Origin: Neoalteromonas facilis
GTDB lineage: Bacteria > Pseudomonadota > Gammaproteobacteria > Enterobacterales > Alteromonadaceae
DNA: 64,000 nucleotides
Assembly: GCF_002807665.1 (NCBI RefSeq)
Contig: NZ_PEAY01000006.1
Span: forward strand, 1 to 64,000
Direction: 5' to 3'
Shown here: positions 57,253 through 64,000 of the stretch, one piece after another
Layout: the number at the start of each line of letters is the position of its first letter
Numbering within the stretch: the first letter of the stretch is position 1
Program-made: the position numbers and the translations under genes
Notes under the pieces: generated by a model
What the model saw: only the letters and a program-made list of their open reading frames with translations
Told to the model about the DNA's origin: nothing
Database searches by the model: none

Positions 57253-58668
57253 ATGTTGTTTACCGCCAAGAAACCCGTATTGCCGCCGTTGGCAGCATTG
57301 GCGGGCGTTATTATTACCACTGGTATTTCATTCTCAGCACTGGCTGACAATAGCACCAATAGTGAACACCCACTTCATACCATTGCCATTGCGCCCCGAG
57401 CTGACCGGATACAACACGATATTCAAACTTTAGTGAATTTCGGCACTCGCCACACGCTATCGGAAACAGAATCAGACACACGCGGTATTGGCGCAGCAAG
57501 ACGCTGGATCAAAGCAGAGTTTGAACGGATCAGTGAAAACTGCGGTGGCTGTTTGGAAGTGTTTTATCAAAGTGAAGTGATCAGTGATGAGCCACGCATT
57601 CCTAATCCTGTTGAAGTTGTCAGCGTGATTGCCATTCAACGCGGTCAGACTGACCCAGGCCGCTATGTCATCATGTCAGGTGATATCGACTCTCGGGTGT
57701 CAGATGTTATGGATTTCACATCTGATGCCCCCGGTGCTAACGACAATGCATCAGGCGTCGCCGGTACGCTAGAGGCCGCCCGCATTCTCAGTCAATACAA
57801 GTTTAACGGCAGCATCGTTTACGCTGCACTTGCAGGAGAAGAACAAGGGCTATTTGGCGGAAAAATAATGGCGGCGGCAGCCCAAAAAGAAGGTTGGCGC
57901 ATCGTAGGTGTTCTAAACAATGACATGATCGGTAATATTCACGGAATTAACGGTGTGACAGATAACACTACGGCTCGCATTTTCGCTGAAGGTACTCGAA
58001 TGTTAGAGACTGAACAGGAAGCGCGTTTACGCCGTTTCACCGGTGGTGAAGTAGACTCTCCTAGCCGAAACCTAGCACGCTACATCGACCGAATTGCCGA
58101 TGATTATGTACCTAACTTAGATACTATGGTGATTTATAGGCTAGACAGATTCCGTCGCGGCGGGCATCACAGACCGTTTAATGATCTTGGCTATCCCGGC
58201 ATCCGTATCATGGAGACTAACGAACATTATGATCGCCAACACCAGGACCTTCGCACTGAAAACGGCATCACCTATGGTGATACTATCGAGGGCGTTGATT
58301 TTGATTACGCTGCCAAGCTAACAGGCTTAAACGCAGCTAGTTTGGCTGGTCTGTCTTGGGCACCACAACCTCCGACAGGTGTCGCAATCAGTGGTGCAGT
58401 ACAGCCCAGTACTACACTTTCTTGGCTTGCAGTGGATAAAGAGACCAACCCACACTTAAAAGGCTACAAGATATACTGGCGCTATACCGATGCGCCGCAA
58501 TGGCAGTTCAGCCGATTCGTGGGAGATGTCAATGAGTACACGCTTGAGAATATTGTGATTGATAACTACTTCTTTGGCGTTGCCAGTGTGAGTGAAGATG
58601 GTTACGAGAGCCCAGTGGTATTCCCGGGGGCTGCAGGTGCCTTTTTACCAGCTCCTGACGCGGAGTAA
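57253..58668 (+). CDS. Secreted M28-family metallopeptidase with a fibronectin-like domain
   Basis: A 471-residue secreted peptidase. A signal peptide (to about 32) precedes an M28 aminopeptidase-like domain with zinc-site motifs in order: MSGDIDSR (D144, D146), PGANDNASGVAG, ALAGEEQGLFGG with the Glu-Glu pair, NNDMIGN, and a late His in the NEHYDRQHQDLR segment. The first ligand is usually His in M28 enzymes (H-x-D); here it is Asp144, which is uncommon. A fibronectin-III-like domain (PPTGVAISGAVQPSTTLSW on) ends the protein. It is adjacent to the subtilase and may complete peptide breakdown outside the cell (inference). Confidence 0.88.
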   Translation: MLFTAKKPVLPPLAALAGVIITTGISFSALADNSTNSEHPLHTIAIAPRADRIQHDIQTLVNFGTRHTLSETESDTRGIGAARRWIKAEFERISENCGGCLEVFYQSEVISDEPRIPNPVEVVSVIAIQRGQTDPGRYVIMSGDIDSRVSDVMDFTSDAPGANDNASGVAGTLEAARILSQYKFNGSIVYAALAGEEQGLFGGKIMAAAAQKEGWRIVGVLNNDMIGNIHGINGVTDNTTARIFAEGTRMLETEQEARLRRFTGGEVDSPSRNLARYIDRIADDYVPNLDTMVIYRLDRFRRGGHHRPFNDLGYPGIRIMETNEHYDRQHQDLRTENGITYGDTIEGVDFDYAAKLTGLNAASLAGLSWAPQPPTGVAISGAVQPSTTLSWLAVDKETNPHLKGYKIYWRYTDAPQWQFSRFVGDVNEYTLENIVIDNYFFGVASVSEDGYESPVVFPGAAGAFLPAPDAE

Positions 58669-58674
58669 CTGAGC

Positions 58675-59520
58675 ATGATCACGGGCAATATTCGTAAAAT
58701 GCATGTAGACACCATGCAGCAACAGGATGGGGCATTCCTAGCGACCTATCAACTGCCTGTCGGTGACGAAAAAATTGATATGAACGCAGTATTAGGGCAA
58801 CACGTTAGCGTGACGCATACGGGCAACATCCATTGTGTTCATTGCGGGAGCAAAACCAAAAAGAGTTTTAATCAAGGTTATTGCTACCGCTGCCTGATCA
58901 CCTTGGCGCAATGCGACACTTGCATCATTAAGCCTGAACTTTGCCACTATCAAGCAGGCACATGTCGTGAACCTGAATGGGGTGAGGCACACTGCCTTAC
59001 TGATCACTTTGTCTATTTGTCGAACACCGGTGCATTAAAGATCGGCATCACTCGCCACGTAACCGATGGCGTTTCATCTCGCTGGATTGACCAAGGCGCA
59101 ACACAAGCGCTTCCCATTTTGCGGGTATCAGAGCGTTTGGTCAGCGGCCTCGTGGAGCATGCAGCCAAATCGCATATAAGCGATAAAACGAACTGGCGCA
59201 CCATGTTGAAAGGTCATCCCGACGATTTAGATATACAACAACGTGCCCAGGACGTGTTGGACCAAATCAGCGATGCCATTAGTGAGGTGACGACTACACA
59301 TGGACTCACTGCCGTACAGCCACTAGACGCAGATCCTATTACCATCATATATCCTGTGCTTACTTATCCAGATAAAATCAAATCGATTAACCTCGATAAG
59401 ACCCCTGAATTTTCTGGCGTCTTGCAAGGCATAAAAGAGCAATATTGGATGTTAGATGGCGATCGCGTTATCAACATGCGCAAGTATGCCGGTTATGAGT
59501 TAACATTGAAGGTAGAGTAA
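58675..59520 (+). CDS. DUF2797 protein with zinc-finger and GIY-YIG-like region
   Basis: A 281-residue cytosolic protein. It has four-cysteine zinc-ribbon motifs (CVHCGSKTKKSFNQGYCYRC and CDTCIIKPELC...C, about 54-100) and a VYLSNTGALKIGITR segment near 118-132. The latter is like the GIY-YIG core, with Tyr and Gly present but the catalytic Arg/Glu uncertain. This is the DUF2797 family of unknown function. It starts six bases after the M28 stop, so the two are probably cotranscribed although they seem unrelated in role. Confidence 0.85.
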   Translation: MITGNIRKMHVDTMQQQDGAFLATYQLPVGDEKIDMNAVLGQHVSVTHTGNIHCVHCGSKTKKSFNQGYCYRCLITLAQCDTCIIKPELCHYQAGTCREPEWGEAHCLTDHFVYLSNTGALKIGITRHVTDGVSSRWIDQGATQALPILRVSERLVSGLVEHAAKSHISDKTNWRTMLKGHPDDLDIQQRAQDVLDQISDAISEVTTTHGLTAVQPLDADPITIIYPVLTYPDKIKSINLDKTPEFSGVLQGIKEQYWMLDGDRVINMRKYAGYELTLKVE

Positions 59521-59576
59521 GGACCATTTTCAGCAGAGCTACTCAAAGCTGAACCGAAATAGAGGATGACGTTTTC

Positions 59577-60593
59577 GTGAAGAGTCGTTTGTTAAGTGCA
59601 ATATTTATCACGCTATGGCTATGCGCCAGTGCAAACGCGGCTCAGACGCTTCAATTGGTCACTACCGAGTGGGAGTCTTTTACTAATCAAGGCGCTCATT
59701 CTGAGCGTCTTAGTGATATTGTCACGGCGGCTATGAAACGAGCCGGTTACGACACCGTCATCACAACCGAACGCCCGGCATTTGCTGGCAGCGGATTAAA
59801 TTCAGGACGATTCGATGGTCGTATCGACTATATTGACCTTGAGTCCAAACGCGCTAATTTCAGTTACTCACAACAGTATTTACCGCTGTATTTGCACTTG
59901 GTTAGTAAAACTGAAGACGTAGAGGCTGTGCGCAGCTTCGCCCAGATCCGCGGAGCACGTGTTGCCATTGAAAATCGTTATGCCGCCACGCCGCCGTTGC
60001 GCTTGGTTCGAGATATTAAGTGGTCGAGAAATCCTACGACGTTTGAAAGTATCAGCAATGTGGCAGAGGAAAGAAGTAACTACCTGCTAACAGATTCATT
60101 ATTTTTTGCTGAGTTTAATCGATTGCTGATCGCCGAAAATGAAGAGCTTTTACACCGTTCTAATGCCGCAATTTTCAGCACAGGCCTGCACCTGAGTCTT
60201 AATTCTGCAGTACCAAACGCCGAGCAAATCATTCAAGCGTTTAATACGGCTATTCAAGGGATGTTAAAAGACGGCAGTATGAATGAATTGTTAGGGCTTC
60301 CATGGATCATGGCGTCGCTTGAGGAAGGGCAAGGTATAGCCTTGATCAGTAGCAGTAAGACACCTCACATAACGGATGAGCTCGCAAGTGAACCGACAAA
60401 AGCGATGAATATCGCCTACCCGTGGGGTGCAAAATCGGCATCTGTCGACAGCTATTTCATCGACGGTAAGTCATTTTCGCAATGGGCTGATGCAGTCGCC
60501 TATTTAAAAGAAAATGGTGAATCTGTCTCCCTCGAAGAGAGAGACAGCTACCTTGACCCATCAGCCTATACGCGTATTTTGCGTCAATGGTAG
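59577..60593 (+). CDS. Periplasmic solute-binding-like protein (SBP_bac_3 type)
   Basis: A 338-residue exported protein with a signal peptide (to about 21, ANA|A) and a type II periplasmic-binding fold of the family 3 type (LQLVTTEWESFTNQGAHSERL, AMKRAGYDTVITTERPAFA, FDGRIDYIDLESKRANFSYS). It lacks a lipobox and there is no ABC transporter nearby. Such solitary alteromonad proteins are usually annotated as transporter-substrate-binding domain proteins; they may act as sensors. The ligand is unknown. The GTG start opens the signal peptide. Confidence 0.78.
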   Translation: MKSRLLSAIFITLWLCASANAAQTLQLVTTEWESFTNQGAHSERLSDIVTAAMKRAGYDTVITTERPAFAGSGLNSGRFDGRIDYIDLESKRANFSYSQQYLPLYLHLVSKTEDVEAVRSFAQIRGARVAIENRYAATPPLRLVRDIKWSRNPTTFESISNVAEERSNYLLTDSLFFAEFNRLLIAENEELLHRSNAAIFSTGLHLSLNSAVPNAEQIIQAFNTAIQGMLKDGSMNELLGLPWIMASLEEGQGIALISSSKTPHITDELASEPTKAMNIAYPWGAKSASVDSYFIDGKSFSQWADAVAYLKENGESVSLEERDSYLDPSAYTRILRQW

Positions 60594-60599
60594 ACGCTG

Positions 60600-61781
60600 T
60601 TAGAAGAACGCCTGCAATCCTGTTTGCGCACGCCCTAAAATAAGCCCATGCACGTCGTAGGTGCCTTCATAAGTGTTAACCGTTTCCAGATTGATCATGT
60701 GGCGCATAATGTGGAATTCATCTGCAATGCCATTGCCACCATGCATGTCACGTGATTGACGCGCAATATCCAAGGCTTTACCACAGTTGTTGCGCTTAAC
60801 CAGTGAAATCATTGCAGGATCAAATTGCTTTTCGTCAATTAATCGGCCCACTCTCAATGAGCCTTGTAATCCCAATGTGATGTCTGTCTGCATATTCGCT
60901 AATTTGGTTTGGAACAGCTGCGTTTGGGCTAACGGTTTGCCAAATTGCTTGCGATCAAGCCCATATTGACGTGCCGCATGCCAACAGAATTCAGCAGCAC
61001 CCAACGCACCCCATGAAATACCATAACGCGCCATATTCAAACAGCTAAAGGGGCCCTTTAACCCTCTTACCTTCGGCAGTACATTGTCATCAGGCACAAA
61101 TACTTTATCCATGACGATTTCACCGGTGATAGAGGCTTTCAGCGACAACTTGCCTTTTATTTCAGGTGCACTCAGTCCCGTCATACCTTTCTCAAGAACA
61201 AAGCCGCAAATAGCATTGTCTTCATCAACCTTTTTGGCCCACACCACAAACACATCTGCAATTGGCGAGTTTGTGATCCACATCTTACTGCCGGTTAACA
61301 AATAGCCGCCTTCGGTCTTCTCTGCTCGAGTGCGCATTGACGCGGGATCAGATCCTGCGTCAGGTTCAGTCAAGCCAAAGCACCCTACCCATTCGCCACT
61401 CGCCAGTTTGGGTAAATAACGTTCTTTCTGTTTTTCTGAACCAAACGCATTAATCGGATGCATAACCAGCGACGATTGCACGCTCATTGCGCTGCGATAA
61501 CCACTATCAACCCTTTCAACTTCTCGTGCAATCAAACCATAGCTAACGTAGTTCACACCTGCACAGCCATAGCCGTCAATGGTCGCACCTAGCAACCCAG
61601 CCTCACCGAACTTACGCATGATATTGCGATCGAAGTGACTGTCTCGATTCGCTTGTAAGATACCTGGCATCAGCTCTGCCTGACAAAAGTCATGAGCACT
61701 GTCGCGCAACATGCGCTCTTCTTCAGACAATTGCTTATCGAATAGCAATAAATCATCCCAAATGGCCAGAGGCTGTGACAT
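60600..61781 (-). CDS. gcdH: Glutaryl-CoA dehydrogenase
   Basis: GcdH oxidises and decarboxylates glutaryl-CoA to crotonyl-CoA in lysine and tryptophan breakdown. The 393-residue acyl-CoA dehydrogenase shows the FAD-binding [17 protein letters not shown] and [32 protein letters not shown], and the [17 protein letters not shown] ending with the catalytic Glu in TYEGT. Overall, the sequence and length match GcdH closely, more so than general acyl-CoA dehydrogenases. CAGGAG precedes the ATG. It stands alone; the 279 bases upstream hold the csp terminator and no gene. Confidence 0.93.
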   Translation of the reverse strand: MSQPLAIWDDLLLFDKQLSEEERMLRDSAHDFCQAELMPGILQANRDSHFDRNIMRKFGEAGLLGATIDGYGCAGVNYVSYGLIAREVERVDSGYRSAMSVQSSLVMHPINAFGSEKQKERYLPKLASGEWVGCFGLTEPDAGSDPASMRTRAEKTEGGYLLTGSKMWITNSPIADVFVVWAKKVDEDNAICGFVLEKGMTGLSAPEIKGKLSLKASITGEIVMDKVFVPDDNVLPKVRGLKGPFSCLNMARYGISWGALGAAEFCWHAARQYGLDRKQFGKPLAQTQLFQTKLANMQTDITLGLQGSLRVGRLIDEKQFDPAMISLVKRNNCGKALDIARQSRDMHGGNGIADEFHIMRHMINLETVNTYEGTYDVHGLILGRAQTGLQAFF

Positions 61782-62024
61782 AGAAATAACTCCTGAATAA
61801 TTTCACAATTTGACCACAGGAGTGTACTGGAAGAAATTCTAAAAGTGGTAAAAATCAGCAAAATTGAGCTGATCAAGATCAATCATTTGAATACAAAAAT
61901 TTAAACGTAACATCGCAATCAAGGTTGCTTGTTCAGGGTGCTTGCGTCTAGTGAGACAACAGTATTTTCACGCATTAAAAGCGATAAAGAAAGGGTGTAG
62001 CTAACGGAGATTGAAGAATGAAAT

Positions 62025-62048
62025 GATGGTGACCAAGCGGTCACCATC
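62025..62048 (-). terminator. Intrinsic terminator of the cold-shock gene
   Basis: GATGGTGACC and GGTCACCATC form a perfect 10-bp stem with a four-base loop, 13 bases after the csp stop. On the minus strand it is followed by ATTTCATT. It is clear as a structure, moderate as a T-run. Confidence 0.8.
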
Positions 62049-62060
62049 AATGAAACTCAA

Positions 62061-62270
62061 TTAGATAGTTTCAACGTTTGCAGCTTGAAGACCTTTTTGA
62101 CCTTCTTCAACGTCGAACTGAACTTTTTGACCTTCTGGAAGTGTTTTGTAACCTTCTGCTACGATTGCGCGGAAGTGTACAAATACATCTTTACCACCGT
62201 TATCTTGAGTTAAAAAACCATAACCTTTATCAGCGTTAAACCACTTAACGGTGCCTGTTACTTTAGACAT
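62061..62270 (-). CDS. CspA-family cold-shock protein
   Basis: A 69-residue single cold-shock domain: [20 protein letters not shown], with RNP1 (KGYGFL) and RNP2 (VFVHF). It binds single-stranded RNA/DNA as an RNA chaperone. The ATG at 62270 is the family start with GAGG upstream; a TTG four codons earlier is not. Which csp paralogue (cspA, C, D or E) it represents cannot be told. The leader includes a GCGCA/TGCGC hairpin (around 62300-62312), and a possible -10 TATAAT lies at 62340-62335 with no good -35. Confidence 0.96.
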   Translation of the reverse strand: MSKVTGTVKWFNADKGYGFLTQDNGGKDVFVHFRAIVAEGYKTLPEGQKVQFDVEEGQKGLQAANVETI

Positions 62271-62635
62271 GTAAAACCTCAATTAAATTGTTACTCGCGC
62301 ACAATGCGCATTTGTCGCGTCTTTGATGAACTGGATTATATTGAGGGTCAACACGTACGAAATGGAAAACGTCTTACAACAATTACTTAGTAACTCGAGA
62401 TGTTCAAAACACTTGCAGCTTGTAACTCTATAATTTCGTCTATCAAAGACCCTTGCACTATACCACTAATAATTTATATAGCTATCTTATTTGATTGAAA
62501 TTCATAAAAAAGTCATAAAATAGCCAGATATAAAAACTCCTCCGAGGAGTTAGTTTTGACAGGCCTTACAAGGTGTTAAGGGAATACTAACCGTCAACGA
62601 TGAGACTTTTGCCGCCTTTAGAAAAAACGCGCCGA
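62271..62635 (-). other. Gene-free stretch: csp leader/promoter area and ubiB 3' end
   Basis: These 365 bases hold the csp 5' UTR (about 65 bases if the TATAAT at 62340-62335 is used), an AT-rich promoter area to about 62520 and the ubiB terminator. tatA, which often follows ubiB, is not here. I see no further gene in it. Confidence 0.6.
62530..62551 (-). terminator. Intrinsic terminator after ubiB
   Basis: On the minus strand AACTCCT pairs with AGGAGTT around CGG, followed by TTTTTAT. It lies about 85 bases beyond the ubiB stop and should end that transcript. Confidence 0.8.
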
Positions 62636-64000
62636 TTATTCGCTTTGCGCACTTTTGTAGGCGTATATCCAGCAACCAAGTGCCGCTGTTGTCAGGCCGG
62701 CCGATATCCACCAGCTCAGATCATGCAGGGGCCCCAAAGCCGCGAGGATCAATAGGGTTGACCCCACAATAGTGGTTAAGTGAGCTTTATGACGCTGTTG
62801 CTGGATCGTCATTTGTTGTTCAAATTGACGTTGCTGCATTTCAGGTAACGTCTTAAGTTGCTTAAGACTGTCATGAACCAAGTCAGGCATATCGGGCAGT
62901 TTTTCTGACCAGAAAGGCAAGTTATCCTGGATCTTCTTAAGCATAGCCTTAATGCCGATTTGTTCTTTCATCCAATTCTCTAAAAACGGTTTAGCGGTTT
63001 GCCACAAATCCAATTGTGGATACAGTTGACGCCCAAGCCCTTCAACATAAAGCAAGGTTTTTTGCAGCAGCACAAGTTGCGGCTGCACCGTCATATTGAA
63101 CCTACGTGCAGTATTAAACAACTGCATCAATACATGGCCAAAGGAAATATCTGCCAATGGTTTTTGGAAAATGGGCTCACAAACCTTGCGAATAGCCATC
63201 TCAAAATCATCGATATTGGTATCATGCGGAACCCAACCCGAATCAGCATGAAGCTGTGCGACTTTGCGGTAGTCACGATTAAAAAAGGCAATAAAGTTTT
63301 CGGCTAAATAGCGTTTATCTTCGCGGTTGAGGGTACCCACAATGCCAAAATCGATCGCGATATACTGTGGATTCTCTGGATGCTCTGTGGATACAAAAAT
63401 ATTCCCTGGGTGCATATCTGCATGGAAAAAGCTGTCACGGAATACCTGTGTAAAAAACACCTCAACCCCACGCTCGGCCAACAACTTGAAGTCGGTGCCT
63501 TGAGCTTTTAGTGCTTCAACATTGGCCACAGGAATACCGTAAATACGCTCCATGACCAATACGTTTTCGCGACAGTGGTCGCTGTAGATCTGTGGCACGT
63601 ATAACGCTTCTGAGGATTCAAAATTGCGCTTTAATTGAATACCGTTAGCTGACTCTCGTAACAGGTCCAATTCATCTTTAATCGTCCGGCGGTATTCCGC
63701 TACCACCTCAACCGGTCGTAAGCGTTTTCCATCGGGCAGCCAGGTTTGCAATAACTGGGCAAAGCTTTGCAATAAATCGATATCAGCGTTGATGGTGTCT
63801 TCAATATCCGGGCGTAATACTTTGACCACAACATCTTTGTTGTCTACGCGTAACTTGGCAGCGTGCACTTGTGCAATAGACGCCGAGGCTAAGGGCTGTG
63901 GATCAAACTCACTGAACAGTTCATCCATTTGACGCAAGCCCAACGCTTGCTTAATAATCGTTTGTGCCTGTTCGTTGTCGAACGGCGGCACCTTATCTTG
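62636..64000 (-). CDS. ubiB: UbiB/ADCK-type kinase-like protein (partial, N-terminus beyond the right edge)
   Basis: UbiB is an atypical ABC1-family ATPase needed for ubiquinone synthesis, possibly by extracting membrane-bound intermediates. About 454 residues of a protein of roughly 540 are visible. The frame is open to the window edge and reads QDKVPPFD there, so the real start lies outside; the in-frame GTG at 63991 is not a start. Motifs are the Ala-rich [11 protein letters not shown] loop, the VKVLRP lysine, [10 protein letters not shown], and IDFGIVG (the metal-binding Asp). Two C-terminal membrane helices ([29 protein letters not shown]) end it. The KxGQ segment is off the edge. The gene usually lies in ubiE-ubiJ-ubiB. 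Confidence 0.96.
   Translation of the reverse strand, partial: QDKVPPFDNEQAQTIIKQALGLRQMDELFSEFDPQPLASASIAQVHAAKLRVDNKDVVVKVLRPDIEDTINADIDLLQSFAQLLQTWLPDGKRLRPVEVVAEYRRTIKDELDLLRESANGIQLKRNFESSEALYVPQIYSDHCRENVLVMERIYGIPVANVEALKAQGTDFKLLAERGVEVFFTQVFRDSFFHADMHPGNIFVSTEHPENPQYIAIDFGIVGTLNREDKRYLAENFIAFFNRDYRKVAQLHADSGWVPHDTNIDDFEMAIRKVCEPIFQKPLADISFGHVLMQLFNTARRFNMTVQPQLVLLQKTLLYVEGLGRQLYPQLDLWQTAKPFLENWMKEQIGIKAMLKKIQDNLPFWSEKLPDMPDLVHDSLKQLKTLPEMQQRQFEQQMTIQQQRHKAHLTTIVGSTLLILAALGPLHDLSWWISAGLTTAALGCWIYAYKSAQSE

Noticed and set aside
62580..62640. A +1-frame reading after ubiB giving a short GKSLIVDG-like tail
   Set aside because: UbiB already ends normally after its second membrane helix; a frameshift is not needed.

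Overview
The window is chromosomal DNA of a gammaproteobacterium. It most resembles the Alteromonadales/Alteromonadaceae: E. coli-like housekeeping operons sit beside Alteromonas-type secreted proteases, a GlyGly-CTERM protein, several diguanylate-cyclase and Sel1-repeat genes, and DUF2797 and TIGR02647-type genes. This placement is an inference from gene content; no rRNA gene is present. I see no transposase, integrase, CRISPR array or phage gene.

Layout. (1) 1-4181, minus strand: murB-birA-coaX, then a stable-RNA promoter and four tRNA genes (Thr-UGU, Tyr-GUA, Gly-UCC, Thr-GGU) leading into tuf, which runs off the left edge. (2) 4229-22584, minus strand: a tightly packed Wzx/Wzy-type exopolysaccharide locus. 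Read in the direction of transcription it encodes an acyltransferase, flippase, three GT4-type transferases, a GT2, the polymerase, a second GT2, a PglA-like GT4, a PglC/D/E/F-like set predicted to make and attach a diacetamido-trideoxy sugar, an outer-membrane beta-barrel, a short OPX export protein and a Wzc-like co-polymerase/kinase. A divergent gene (22817-23638) encodes a secreted protein built of about ten 15-residue repeats. (3) 23720-32222, minus strand: complete spc and alpha ribosomal operons (rplN to rplQ, with secY, rpmJ and rpoA), but without the S10 operon that normally lies directly upstream.

(4) 32650-42177, a mixed accessory region: a YhhN-type lysoplasmalogenase homologue, two membrane diguanylate cyclases (one with an apparent C-terminal frameshift), an RsgA-like GTPase preceded by what looks like a leader-peptide attenuator, a Sel1 protein, a small bacteriocin-like peptide with a double-glycine-type leader followed by a tiny two-helix membrane protein (candidate immunity), a DUF4397 lipoprotein, and htpX behind a sigma-32-like promoter. 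(5) 42242-50793, minus strand: PLP decarboxylase, Rieske oxygenase, Tat lipoprotein, rlmB-rnr and three small genes. (6) 50915-60593, plus strand: ubiD-fre, a large secreted subtilase, a secreted M28 peptidase, a DUF2797 protein and a periplasmic solute-binding-like protein. (7) 60600-64000, minus strand: glutaryl-CoA dehydrogenase, a cold-shock protein and ubiB, cut by the right edge.

The items most worth following are the bacteriocin/immunity candidate (37140-37551), the attenuator-like leader of the RsgA-like GTPase (35828-35957), the 15-residue-repeat protein beside the polysaccharide locus, and the short OPX plus beta-barrel export pair.
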